Counted from the stretch's first letter, positions 37,159-46,528 are shown. The stretch: DNA of 64,000 nucleotides from Dehalococcoidia bacterium (GCA_009693055.1 SHYA01000007.1:1-64000), one strand, 5' to 3'. Notes: generated from the sequence alone by a model not told the origin. Program-made: numbers and translations.

Positions 37159-38499
37159 CTAGAGCATCGGTAGGTAGTATTTTATCTCGTAATCGGTGAC
37201 TTGTGAGCGATACCGCTCCCACTCTATCCGCTTGCTGTTCAGCAGGCTCTGAAAGGCGTGCTCCCCCAGGGCTTTGCGGAGAAGCTCACTCCCCTCAGCT
37301 AGGTCAATGGCCTGGTGAAGGCCGCGGGGCAGGCTGCCGATGTTCCGCTCCCGCCGCTCCGTGTCCGTCATCGCCGCAACGTTCTCTTCCACCGACGGAG
37401 GCGCCGGCAACTCCTTTTCCACTCCGTCCAGGCCAGCCGCCAAGAGCACCGAAAAAGCCAGGTAGGGATTGCAAGCCGGGTCTGGTGCGCGGTACTCAAT
37501 CCGCACTCCGTCTTCCCGACCGGCCCGGAAAGCGGGCACCCGGATCAGGTCGGAGCGGTTGATGCTGGCCCACGAGACGTACACCGGAGCTTCGTAGCCG
37601 GGCACCAGCCGCTTGTACGAGTTGACCCACTGGTTGGTGACCAGGGTAATCTCCGCCGCGTGTTTGATAAGTCCCGCAATGAAGGAGCGCGCCATGTTGG
37701 AGAGGTACAGAGGCGCATTCTGGTCGTAGAAAAGGTTCCGGTCTTTCCGAAAGAGCGAGAGGTTGATATGCATCCCGGAGCCGTTCGCTCCCGCGAGGGG
37801 CTTCGGCATGAACGTCGCGTAGACCCCCTCACGCGCCGCGATCTCCTTGACGACCAGGCGCGCCGTCATCACGTTATCCGCCATGCTGAGGGCGTCCGCG
37901 TACTGGAGGTCTATCTCGTGCTGGCTGGGGGCGGCTTCGTGGTGGGAGTAAGTGACCGGGATGCCCATCTCGGCCAGCGTGAGGACGGTCTCGCGCCGCA
38001 GGTCGGTGACCATGTCCGAGGGAGTCTGGTCGAAGTAGTCGCCGTGGTCCAGCGGCACAGGCGAGGCGGAGTCTTTGAAATAAAAGTACTCCAGCTCGGG
38101 CCCCACGTAAAAGGTAAATCCCATCCGGTTGGCCTGCTCAAGATTGCGCCGAAGCACCTGGCGCGGGTCGCCCTGAAACGGCTGCCCGTCCGGGGTGAGC
38201 ACGTCACAGAAGATGCGGGCGACGGCGTTTTCCTTGGGCCGCCAGGGCAGGATGCGGAACGTGGTGGGGTCCGGCAAGGCGATCATGTCCGATTCGTCCA
38301 CCCTCGCAAACCCCTGGATGGATGAACCGTCAAACGCGACGCCGCTCTCTAAGGCCTCCTGGAGCTCCTCAACCGTGATGGCGAACCCTTTCAGGTTGCC
38401 GAGGATGTCCGTAAACCAGAGACGGATGAACCGCACATCGTTCTCTCTGGCGGTGTGGAGGACGTAGTCAATCGCCGAGCCGTCGCGTTGCCCTGCCAA
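37159..38499 (-). CDS. glnA: Glutamine synthetase, type I (GSI-alpha-like)
   Basis: 446 residues; ATP-dependent amidation of glutamate. Landmarks: DGSSIQGFARVDESDM (Mg2+/Glu site), YVGPELEYFYF, ANGSGMHINLSLF, NSYKRLVPGYEAP, SINRSDLIRVP and IEYRAPDPACNPYLAFS. The short length and the lack of the Tyr-adenylylation loop near the C-terminus place it with GSI-alpha (feedback-inhibited type). It has its own promoter (38588-38617) and starts a glnA-gltB unit. A second, different glnA lies just upstream on the same strand. Confidence 0.94.
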   Translation of the reverse strand: MAGQRDGSAIDYVLHTARENDVRFIRLWFTDILGNLKGFAITVEELQEALESGVAFDGSSIQGFARVDESDMIALPDPTTFRILPWRPKENAVARIFCDVLTPDGQPFQGDPRQVLRRNLEQANRMGFTFYVGPELEYFYFKDSASPVPLDHGDYFDQTPSDMVTDLRRETVLTLAEMGIPVTYSHHEAAPSQHEIDLQYADALSMADNVMTARLVVKEIAAREGVYATFMPKPLAGANGSGMHINLSLFRKDRNLFYDQNAPLYLSNMARSFIAGLIKHAAEITLVTNQWVNSYKRLVPGYEAPVYVSWASINRSDLIRVPAFRAGREDGVRIEYRAPDPACNPYLAFSVLLAAGLDGVEKELPAPPSVEENVAAMTDTERRERNIGSLPRGLHQAIDLAEGSELLRKALGEHAFQSLLNSKRIEWERYRSQVTDYEIKYYLPML

Positions 38500-38554
38500 G
38501 GCGCCTCTCCCTCAGAATGCCGCCCCTCTTGAGAGGGACTGGACTCAGAAAGCA

Positions 38555-38617
38555 TTGTGAATATTGGCACAAGAGGGGAACACGCGCATTATACGGTCGT
38601 CCAGCCCACTTTGTAAA
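38555..38617 (-). promoter_or_regulatory. Promoter of glnA (alpha) with downstream palindrome
   Basis: On the minus strand TTTACA (38612-38617) and a consensus TATAAT (38588-38593) are 18 bp apart. About 15 bp downstream lies TTGTG-N8-CACAA (38555-38572). Further into the leader, CCCCTCTT (38524-38531) can pair with AAGAGGGG (38571-38578). A repressor site or leader hairpin is possible. No GlnR-like half-site array is seen here. Confidence 0.65.
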
Positions 38618-38682
38618 GAGGTGCAGCGCATGGACTCCGGCTTCCCGCTCTTTTGCTCCGCTCAGCGCCGGGGCCGTACCGG

Positions 38683-38712
38683 GGGGGCGTCCCGATGAAT
38701 CGGGACGCCCCC
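38683..38712 (-). terminator. Terminator-like hairpin after second glnA
   Basis: GGGGGCGTCCCGA/TCGGGACGCCCCC, a perfect 13-14-bp stem with a tight loop, 25 bp past the stop of the 38737-40242 gene. No U-tract follows on the minus strand, so it may be a transcript-end stabiliser. It separates the two glnA units. Confidence 0.6.
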
Positions 38713-38736
38713 GCAATAGCCGTCTCGTCACGCCCC

Positions 38737-40242
38737 TTAGGCGTCCAGGTACAGGTAGAACTCGTAGGGGTGAGGGCGGAGCCGCATGGGGTCCAGCTCC
38801 CGCTCCCGCTTATAGCTCAGCCACGCCTCAATGACGTCCTCGGTAAAGACGCCGCCACGGAGCATGAAGTCGTGGTCCGCTTCCAACGCGTCTAGGCTCT
38901 CCTGTAGGCTGCCCGGCGTCTTGCGCACCTTGGCCGCCTCCTCGGGCGGTAGGGCGTAGATGTCCTTGTCCAGCGGCTCGCCCGGGTCAATCTTGTTGAC
39001 TACGCCGTCGATGCCCGCCATCAGCATGGATGCAAAGGCCAGGTACGGGTTGCAGGAGGGGTCCGGGCAGCGGAACTCCACCCGCTTCGCCTCCGGGTTG
39101 GGGTAGTACATGGGGATGCGGGCGCACGCGCTGCGGTTGCGCATGGACATGGCGAGGTTGACCGGCGCCTCAAAACCCGGCACCAGGCGCCGGTAGGAGT
39201 TGGTGGTCGGGGCGGCGAACCCCAGCAGCGCGGGGGCGTGCTTGAGCAGCCCTCCGATGTAGTTGAGGCCGAACTGGGAGATGCCCGCCCAGCCCTTGGG
39301 GTCGGAGAAGAGGTTCTTCCCACCCCTCCACACGCTCTGGTGCGTGTGCATACCCGTGCCGTTGTCGCCAAAGAGAGGCTTGGGCATGAACGTCGCCACC
39401 TTGCCGTGCGCGCGGGCCACGTTCTTGAGAATGTACTTGTAGGACATCACCTGGTCGGCCATCTTGGTCAGCGAATCGTAGCGCATGTCAATCTCGCCCT
39501 GCCCGGCCGTGGCGACCTCGTGGTGGTGCTTTTCGATCACCATCCCCCAGGCTTGCATCCGCCGCACAGCCTCGGTCCGGATGTCTTGCTGAGTGTCCGT
39601 TGGCGGCACCGGGTAGTAGCCTTCCTTGTTACGGATCTTGTAGGCGAGGTTAAGCTGCCCATCCAACTGGACCTCGTTGCCCGAGGTCCAGTTGCCCTCG
39701 TCGGAGTCAATGTAGTAGTAGCCGCTGTTCTGGTTCTGAGCCATGCGGACGGTGTCAAAGATGAAGAACTCCAGCTCAGGGCCCCAATAGCTCACGTCGC
39801 CAAGGCCCGACTTCGCGAGGAACTGCTCGGCTTTCTTGGCGATGTAGCGCGGGTCGCGGTTATACGGGCCGGGCTTGTCGATCCCCTTGGCATGGGGGTC
39901 CAGCACATCGCCGATCATGCTGAGCGTGGGGGCCTCACAGAACGGGTCCATCTTCGCCGTTGTGGCGTCGGGGACCAGCAGCATGTCGCTCTCGTGGATC
40001 TGCTGGAACCCCCTGATGGACGAGCCGTCAAAGCCCGAGCCAAGCCGGAACAGCTTCTCGTCCATCTCGCCGATGGGGATGGTGAAATGTTGCCAGGTGC
40101 CGATCAGGTCCACGAACTTGAGGTCGACCATCTCAACCCCGTTGGCTGTGGCAAACCTGATAACCTCCTGAGGGGTTTTGGGCGTGGCTGTACTCGCCGC
40201 GCCACGCGCCGGAGCCCGCCGGCGTGATATGCCTTTGGCCAT
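38737..40242 (-). CDS. glnA: Glutamine synthetase, type I (GSI-beta, adenylylation site present)
   Basis: 501 residues. Landmarks: DGSSIRGFQQIHESDM, YWGPELEFFIFD, HHHEVATAGQGEIDM, FGDNGTGMHTHQSVW, NSYRRLVPGFEAPVN and RNRSACARIP. The segment LDKDIYALPPEE carries the tyrosine that GlnE adenylylates in GSI-beta enzymes. The N-terminal extension of about 30 residues (MAKGISRRRAPARG...) is unusual. I take the ATG at 40242, preceded by AGGAGGGATC; the frame runs open to 40299 but overlaps the small ORF upstream region. It follows amt, glnB and the small membrane protein gene, so is likely under the operator array at 42156-42193. Confidence 0.95.
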   Translation of the reverse strand: MAKGISRRRAPARGAASTATPKTPQEVIRFATANGVEMVDLKFVDLIGTWQHFTIPIGEMDEKLFRLGSGFDGSSIRGFQQIHESDMLLVPDATTAKMDPFCEAPTLSMIGDVLDPHAKGIDKPGPYNRDPRYIAKKAEQFLAKSGLGDVSYWGPELEFFIFDTVRMAQNQNSGYYYIDSDEGNWTSGNEVQLDGQLNLAYKIRNKEGYYPVPPTDTQQDIRTEAVRRMQAWGMVIEKHHHEVATAGQGEIDMRYDSLTKMADQVMSYKYILKNVARAHGKVATFMPKPLFGDNGTGMHTHQSVWRGGKNLFSDPKGWAGISQFGLNYIGGLLKHAPALLGFAAPTTNSYRRLVPGFEAPVNLAMSMRNRSACARIPMYYPNPEAKRVEFRCPDPSCNPYLAFASMLMAGIDGVVNKIDPGEPLDKDIYALPPEEAAKVRKTPGSLQESLDALEADHDFMLRGGVFTEDVIEAWLSYKRERELDPMRLRPHPYEFYLYLDA

Positions 40243-40302
40243 GATCCCTCCTGTTTGTTCGTTCCGAGCCTGTTGTCCGCCCTGGCGTTGACCCTCCACC
40301 GT

Positions 40303-40395
40303 TTATCCGGCATTCTTGCGCCGCGTCGGCAGGAATATCCAAAGCCCAGCCATAACGCCCAACGCAATAAGAGATACCCAACCCTCCCAGTCCAT
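40303..40395 (-). CDS. 30-residue single-span membrane protein between glnB and glnA
   Basis: A short ORF: MDWEGWVSLIALGVMAGLWI then FLPTRRKNAG. It has a strong ribosome-binding site (AAGGAGAGGAG, 7 bp before ATG 40395) and one hydrophobic span ending in an aromatic/LP turn and a basic tail. The turn and tail (W-I-F-L-P-T-R-R-K) match the 40-residue protein at 42412-42534 (W-V-V-L-P-S-R-L-R-K), so the two look like paralogues. Its place between P-II and glutamine synthetase genes suggests a role in ammonium transport or its control, for example as a small subunit or brake on Amt. That is inference; no known family is recognised. Confidence 0.65.
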   Translation of the reverse strand: MDWEGWVSLIALGVMAGLWIFLPTRRKNAG

Positions 40396-40437
40396 GAGCC
40401 GCTCCTCTCCTTACCGCGGGACCCGCAGCAAGTTGAC

Positions 40438-42067
<1,630 letters not shown>

Positions 42068-42155
42068 CCTGTCACCTCCTTTTGCTGAGCCGAGTGGAAA
42101 CGGGAGTGCGCCGCTGGTAGCGTTAAGGCCCCGTTACAGAGCCTAGAAGCAACAT

Positions 42156-42193
42156 GTTACGGAAATGTTTCGCGTGTATTACGGATTTGTAAC
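42156..42193 (-). promoter_or_regulatory. GlnR-type operator array upstream of amt (four half-sites)
   Basis: Plus-strand half-sites GTTAC (42156), GTTTC (42167), ATTAC (42178) and GTAAC (42189) start exactly 11 bp apart, each separated by 6 bp. In gene orientation this is GTTAC-n6-GTAAT-n6-GAAAC-n6-GTAAC, matching the actinobacterial GlnR pattern gTnAC-n6-GaAAC. A TAGGCT -10 lies downstream (42139-42144) without a good -35, as expected for an activated promoter. Confidence 0.75.
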
Positions 42194-42353
42194 GTGCTAC
42201 TGGCCGGGTGCCGTACTGCATGTTCGCGCTTCCCGTCACGCGGCAGGATTACGTGCTCAGGTCCTGTTCGATGCTCAGGTCGAGTGTGCCTTGCGAGCGC
42301 GGCAGAACTACTGCTGTTCGAACTACTCCCTACGTCACGGGTGTGAAATCAAA

Positions 42354-42383
42354 CGAGGGCTGGGTGCACACACCCAACCCTCG
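42354..42383 (-). terminator. Intrinsic terminator of the 40-residue membrane protein gene
   Basis: A 13-bp stem (42354-42366 with 42371-42383, one G-U) and a 4-nt loop; on the minus strand it is followed by TTTGATTTC. It lies 29 bp after the small gene's stop and so isolates it as a monocistronic unit. Confidence 0.8.
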
Positions 42384-42411
42384 CGATGCCATAGTCTCGA
42401 AGGGGTTGAGG

Positions 42412-42534
42412 TTAGGGCTCGTCGTCCACCGCAATCTGTGTCTGCTCGGCACGCTTGCGAAGCCTGGAAGGAAGGACGACCCACATAGCGAAGAGCCCTA
42501 CGAAGACGACGCCCGCCAAAACAGCAGCGGTCAT
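42412..42534 (-). CDS. 40-residue single-span membrane protein under a GlnR-type array
   Basis: Sequence MTAAVLAGVVFVGLFAMWVV then LPSRLRKRAEQTQIAVDDEP: one transmembrane helix, an LPxR turn, a basic stretch and an acidic tail, so probably N-out/C-in by the positive-inside rule. ATG at 42534 with GGAGGT 4 bp upstream. The gene has its own operator array (42580-42617), a possible -10 (TATGCT, 42564-42569) and its own terminator (42354-42383). It resembles the 30-residue protein at 40303-40395 around the LP[ST]R turn. It sits between two ammonium transporter genes. No known family is recognised; a small regulatory partner of Amt is the most natural guess. Confidence 0.7.
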   Translation of the reverse strand: MTAAVLAGVVFVGLFAMWVVLPSRLRKRAEQTQIAVDDEP

Positions 42535-42579
42535 GACAACCTCCATCCCCTGTATTTGCAAGAAGCATAGCCGCCGGGT

Positions 42580-42617
42580 ATTACAAGCCTGTTTCTGAGA
42601 TGTAACGATTCTGTTAC
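42580..42617 (-). promoter_or_regulatory. GlnR-type operator array upstream of the 40-residue protein
   Basis: Plus-strand half-sites ATTAC (42580), GTTTC (42591), GTAAC (42602) and GTTAC (42613) are spaced exactly 11 bp. In gene orientation they read GTAAC-n6-GTTAC-n6-GAAAC-n6-GTAAT, including a perfect GTTAC-n6-GAAAC. The array ends 46 bp upstream of the small gene's ATG. Confidence 0.75.
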
Positions 42618-42654
42618 AGACAGGCCCGCGTCCGGCCGTCACAAACCCAGCTGC

Positions 42655-42698
42655 CAAACAGCGGGGCCCCCGACTGTACGTCGGGGCCCCGCTGTTTG
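42655..42698 (-). terminator. Terminator hairpin after second amt
   Basis: A 19-bp stem with one bulged C: CAAACAGCGGGGCCCC...GAC (42655-42674) with GTCGGGGCCCCGCTGTTTG (42680-42698). It lies 20 bp past the amt stop and just upstream of the operator array of the small membrane protein gene. No long U-tract is visible. Confidence 0.75.
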
Positions 42699-42718
42699 CT
42701 TGTTCCAGCCTATAAGGA

Positions 42719-44146
42719 CTAGGAGCCCTTTCCAGACCCGCCTGCGGACGCGGCAATCGGCCCAGAGGTCTCCGGATACGCCTCAATGCCGTGCTCCGAG
42801 ACGTCCAGGCCCTGCAGCTCCTCTTCACGGGAGGCACGCAGCCCGATGGTCCGCTTGAGGATGGAGAACAGAACGAAGCCGGTGCCTAGGCCCCAGGCAG
42901 TCACGACCGCCATGTTGACGAGCTGGGCGCCGAGTTGGCCTGCGTCGCCCTCAATGAGGCCGGAGACACCAAGGTAGCTCCCGTCGGCGAAGATACCCAC
43001 CGCCAGAAGGCCCCATAGACCCGCGCCGGCGTGGACGCCAAAGGCGCCGACCACGTCGTCAATCTTGAGTTTGTTCTCAACGAACCACGCGGCCCCTTGC
43101 TGAACGAAGGGGGCGATAGCACCGATGAGCACGGCAGCCCACGGCTCCACAAACGCGCAGCCCGCGGTGATGGCCACCAACCCGGCGAGCGAGCCGTTGC
43201 ACGCCGCGCCGATGTCCGCCTTCCCGGTGCGCGCCAGGTTCAGGTACAGCGCGACGATTGCGCCTGTTGCTCCGGCGAGGAAGGTGTTGACCGCGATGAC
43301 GGAGATGCGTAGGTCAGCACCGGAGAGCGTGCTGCCCGGGTTGAAGCCGAACCAGCCGAAGAAGAGGATGAAGGTGCCGAGGACCATAAAGGCGGCGTTG
43401 TGCCCCTTGAAGACGTTGGGCTTGCCGTCCGGGCGGAACTTGCCGATGCGCGGACCGACCAGCCAGGCGCCCATGAGGCCCACCGTACCGCCAATGACGT
43501 GGACGACGCCGGAGCCGGCAAAGTCTCTGGCGCCCGAGCCCAGGTCCAGGGTGGCGAGCCAGCCACCCCCCCAGATCCAGTGCCCGTAGATGGGATAGAT
43601 GAGCGCGCCGATGATGAAGCAGTAGGCCAGGTAGGCCGTGATCTTCATCCGCTCGGCCACCATGCCCGCCACGATGGTCGCCGCTGTGGCAGCAAACACC
43701 ATCTGGAAGAACCAGTAGGCGATAGTGGTGACGTCGTAGGCGTCGCCGGAGAGGAAGAACCCGGAGCCGCCGATGAAGGTGTTGCCGGTGTCCAGCCCAC
43801 CGGCGGCCGCGGAGCCGATGACTGCTCCAGAACCGCCGAACATGAACGCGAAGCCGAATGCCCAGAAGGAGATGCCCGTCATGCAGAAGTCCATAAAGGA
43901 CTTGGTAAGGTAGTTGACCGTGTTCTTGACGCGCAGCAGTCCTGCGCCCAGCATGGCGAACCCCGCCTGCATGAAGAAGACCAGAAAACCGGTCATGAGC
44001 GTCCAGGTAAAGTTGAGCCCCGCGTTGGGGTCAGCCGCCGAGGCGGCAGCACCTATGGGATCGTCAGCTTTGGCCACGGCGAGCGTGCCCAGGGCTGCGA
44101 CCACAGCGATAAGGGATGGCGCCACGTAAAGCCACCAGTGTCTCAC
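42719..44146 (-). CDS. amt: Ammonium transporter Amt (475 aa)
   Basis: A second ammonium channel, longer than the first. An N-terminal segment MRHWWLYVAPSLIAVVAALG (signal-like) precedes the 11 core spans. The core has FTWTLMTGFLVFFMQAGFAM, pore His in GSGVVHVIGGTVGLMGA and FGVHAGAGLWGLLAVG, and a C-tail EEELQGLDVSEHGIEAYPET with an added Gly/Ser-rich end. It lies directly downstream of the GlnR-like regulator gene, with a four-half-site array in between (44228-44265). The two Amt proteins are clearly different subtypes rather than a recent duplication. Confidence 0.94.
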   Translation of the reverse strand: MRHWWLYVAPSLIAVVAALGTLAVAKADDPIGAAASAADPNAGLNFTWTLMTGFLVFFMQAGFAMLGAGLLRVKNTVNYLTKSFMDFCMTGISFWAFGFAFMFGGSGAVIGSAAAGGLDTGNTFIGGSGFFLSGDAYDVTTIAYWFFQMVFAATAATIVAGMVAERMKITAYLAYCFIIGALIYPIYGHWIWGGGWLATLDLGSGARDFAGSGVVHVIGGTVGLMGAWLVGPRIGKFRPDGKPNVFKGHNAAFMVLGTFILFFGWFGFNPGSTLSGADLRISVIAVNTFLAGATGAIVALYLNLARTGKADIGAACNGSLAGLVAITAGCAFVEPWAAVLIGAIAPFVQQGAAWFVENKLKIDDVVGAFGVHAGAGLWGLLAVGIFADGSYLGVSGLIEGDAGQLGAQLVNMAVVTAWGLGTGFVLFSILKRTIGLRASREEELQGLDVSEHGIEAYPETSGPIAASAGGSGKGS

Positions 44147-44227
44147 CTAGCCCTCCATACCGGACAGACTTGCCCCGCGCGAAGCGGAGCAGACCAAGAG
44201 CACATAGGTGCAGTGTCCCGCAAAGGT

Positions 44228-44265
44228 GTTTCGGGGGGATTTCGGAGGTGTTACAGGATTGTTAC
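44228..44265 (-). promoter_or_regulatory. GlnR-type operator array upstream of second amt
   Basis: Plus-strand half-sites GTTTC (44228), ATTTC (44239), GTTAC (44250) and GTTAC (44261) are again exactly 11 bp apart. In gene orientation: GTAAC-n6-GTAAC-n6-GAAAT-n6-GAAAC. The array is 82 bp upstream of the amt start and 84 bp downstream of the regulator gene's end. Confidence 0.75.
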
Positions 44266-44348
44266 ACGCCCGCTCTGCCGCCGCGGAGGCCTCACAACAC
44301 GGTGGATGAGGCTGAGCGCCTCAACGGAAGGTAGCCGTTGGAGCGGCG

Positions 44349-45020
44349 TTACGTGGGTGCCGCCTTGAAGCGGTAGCCAACGTTCCAAATAGTCTCTATG
44401 AAGGAGTGTTCCAGGTCTTCCACCTTGCTCCGCAGCCGGCGGATGTGGACGTCCACCGTCCGCGTGCCGCCAAAGTAGTCGTACCCCCAGACCTTGGAGA
44501 GGAGCTCCTCCCTTGTGAACACCCGGCCGGGGTTGGAAGCCAGCAGACGGAGCAACTCGTACTCCTTGTAGGTGAGCAGCTTGCGGACGCACGCCACGCG
44601 GACCTCGTACTGCTTCGTATCAATCACCAGGACACCCACCTGAATGAGGTGCCGTTCGTCCTCGCCGTCCGCTGGGTGGAGGAGCCTTTGCACCCTTGCC
44701 ACAAACTCCAGGGAACGCGGCCGTTCCAGGACAAAGTCGTGCAGCCGACGAAGGAGGCCGCTGTTCCCCACGTCGTCGTTGCTCAGAATGCCGAGGACGG
44801 GGGCCTGCCACACCTTGGCCTGCTCCAGCGCCGCCGTGACCTGTCCCGCGCTGAGGGAGGTCGCGTCCACGATGAGGAGCCCCGGCGCCTCTTCAACGGG
44901 GATGCCGGCGAGCTGGGCGACCTCGGTGCACAGGGTTGCCTGAACACCTGCCTCTTGCAGCCAGGAGAGCACAGGAGACTGTTTGTTCTCGGCAGGGGCC
45001 ACAAGGAGGACGGTTGGCAT
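44349..45020 (-). CDS. glnR: OmpR-family response regulator, GlnR-like nitrogen regulator
   Basis: 223 residues. The receiver-like domain (1-115) is atypical: the usual acidic pair after beta-1 is missing (VLLVAPAENKQ), while an Asp is kept at the phospho-site position (GLLIVDATSL), as in orphan GlnR proteins that work without phosphorylation. The winged helix reads LLTYKEYELLRLLASNPGRV, VWGYDYFGGTRTVDVHIRR and ETIWNVGYRF, strikingly like actinobacterial GlnR. No cognate kinase is adjacent. Its neighbour amt and two further units carry GlnR-type arrays, so it is the obvious regulator of this island. Alternative: another orphan OmpR-type regulator such as a PhoB relative. Confidence 0.8.
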   Translation of the reverse strand: MPTVLLVAPAENKQSPVLSWLQEAGVQATLCTEVAQLAGIPVEEAPGLLIVDATSLSAGQVTAALEQAKVWQAPVLGILSNDDVGNSGLLRRLHDFVLERPRSLEFVARVQRLLHPADGEDERHLIQVGVLVIDTKQYEVRVACVRKLLTYKEYELLRLLASNPGRVFTREELLSKVWGYDYFGGTRTVDVHIRRLRSKVEDLEHSFIETIWNVGYRFKAAPT

Positions 45021-45367
45021 AGAGTCCCTGTTTCAGGATGGTCGTCACCACAGTATAGCAACTGCGCCCGTTTAGTGCACCGTGACCAGAGAGCCAGGGT
45101 TGGACAGAGAGTGAACCGGGTCGCACCGAGGAGCCTGCAAGCCCCCCCCCACCGGGGGATTCCCCCTGCTGTCATTCTGGGCACAGCGAAGAGTCTGTAA
45201 CCCAGAAGGCGGATACTTCGCGGAGTTTATCCCTTCGTTTCACTCAGGGCAGGCTCTGAGTCAACGCGAAGGGCACGAAACCGGCTGGTACAATGAGCCA
45301 CGGACTGGGTACCCTGCTCTGAAATGCTCCAAAGTGTCACTGACTCCTTGGGACGGTCTTGAGTACG
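45021..45367. other. Non-coding stretch with dispersed repeats before recF
   Basis: No gene supported. It contains a CATTCTGGGCACAGCGAAG copy (about 45173-45192) and TCCCTTCGTTTCACTCAGGG-type sequence (about 45229-45285), inverted relatives of the repeats at 386-559. A TATACT-like -10 for the glnR-like gene may lie near 45050 on the minus strand. Confidence 0.5.
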
Positions 45368-46528
45368 ATGCGCCTGACCCATCTGAGCCTCTACCACTTT
45401 CGCAGCTTTTCCGAGCTGGAGCTTGACCTCCCGCCCGGAATCGTGCTGCTGCGGGGCGACAACGGCGCTGGCAAGAGCAATCTGCTGGAAGCTTGCTACC
45501 TGCTGGCTATCACCAAGTCGCACCGGGCTGCAAGCGAACGCGAGCTCCTGAATTGGTCGTCTTCCACGGACGAGGCCCCATATCTCCGTGTCGGCGGCAC
45601 AGCCATGAGCGGAGGCGGGGCGCAAGTGCGGGTCCAGGTAGACGTCCAGTGGCCTGAAGGGATGGGCGGCGTCAACGGCGCTCTGCCCAGCAAGCGTATC
45701 CGGGTGAACGGCCTGCCGCGGCGCGCCTCAGACGCGCTCGGAACCGTGAGCGCCGTGCTCTTCACCGCGGACGACATCAGCATCGTCCTGGGCGCGCCCG
45801 CCGGCCGCCGGCGCTTCCTTGACATCCTGCTCTCTCAACTGGACAGTCGCTCCCTGCGGGCGCTCCAACAATACCAGCAGGTCCTCAGGCAGCGGAACCA
45901 CCTACTGCGGTTGGTCCGTGAGGGGCGCGCACGGCAGGACCAGCTCGCCGTTTGGGACAGCCAGATGGCGCAGCACGGCGGCGTCATCATGGGGCAGCGC
46001 CGGAGGTTGGTGGATGGGCTCCACGAGCTGGCGGGAGGTTTCTACGCCGAGATGGCCGGCGGGCTTGAGACGCTCGACATCTCCTACGTCCCCAGTGTGG
46101 AGCATACGGATGAAGACGAGGCCGGACTAACGGACCTGATGCTTCATCAGCTGGAGGGCTTCCGCAAACATGAGGTCGAGGCGGGCCAATCGCTGGTGGG
46201 GCCGCACCGGGATGAGGTGCGGTTGCTCGTGGCCGGCGTTCCGCTGGCGCCTTATGGGTCGCGGGGACAGGCGCGGAGCGCGGCCCTGGCCCTCCGGCTC
46301 GCCGAGGCGCGGCTCCTCGCCAAGGCGCGCGGCGAAGAGCCCATCCTGCTGCTGGACGACCTTTTCTCCGAGCTGGACCCGCCCAGGCGGCGGCAGGTGC
46401 TTGAAGCGGCTGCCAGGGCGGAGCAGGCGCTGATTACGACCGCGGACGTCGCCGAAGTCCCCGAGCCGCATCGAGAGGGCGCCGCGCTCTTCCTCGTCAC
46501 CCCCGGAGCCGTCTGGCGAGAGCAGTAA
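45368..46528 (+). CDS. recF: DNA replication/repair protein RecF
   Basis: 386 residues; an SMC-like ABC ATPase that loads RecA at single-strand gaps. MRLTHLSLYHFRSFSELELD is the standard N-terminus; Walker A is LLRGDNGAGKSNLLEACYLL; the signature region SRGQARSAALALRLAEA and Walker B PILLLDDLFSELDPPRRRQV are complete. I prefer ATG 45368; a TTG at 45359 would add three residues. No dnaA, dnaN or gyrB is beside it, so it is not at an origin as far as visible. Confidence 0.93.
   Translation: MRLTHLSLYHFRSFSELELDLPPGIVLLRGDNGAGKSNLLEACYLLAITKSHRAASERELLNWSSSTDEAPYLRVGGTAMSGGGAQVRVQVDVQWPEGMGGVNGALPSKRIRVNGLPRRASDALGTVSAVLFTADDISIVLGAPAGRRRFLDILLSQLDSRSLRALQQYQQVLRQRNHLLRLVREGRARQDQLAVWDSQMAQHGGVIMGQRRRLVDGLHELAGGFYAEMAGGLETLDISYVPSVEHTDEDEAGLTDLMLHQLEGFRKHEVEAGQSLVGPHRDEVRLLVAGVPLAPYGSRGQARSAALALRLAEARLLAKARGEEPILLLDDLFSELDPPRRRQVLEAAARAEQALITTADVAEVPEPHREGAALFLVTPGAVWREQ

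Noticed and set aside
42133-42137. A fifth GlnR-type half-site (GTTAC at 42133) upstream of amt
   Set aside because: It is 23 bp from the next half-site, out of the 11-bp phase, so it was not counted in the array.
45368-46528. Replication origin beside recF
   Set aside because: No dnaA, dnaN or gyrB neighbours and no cluster of DnaA boxes were seen; the flanks hold dispersed repeats.
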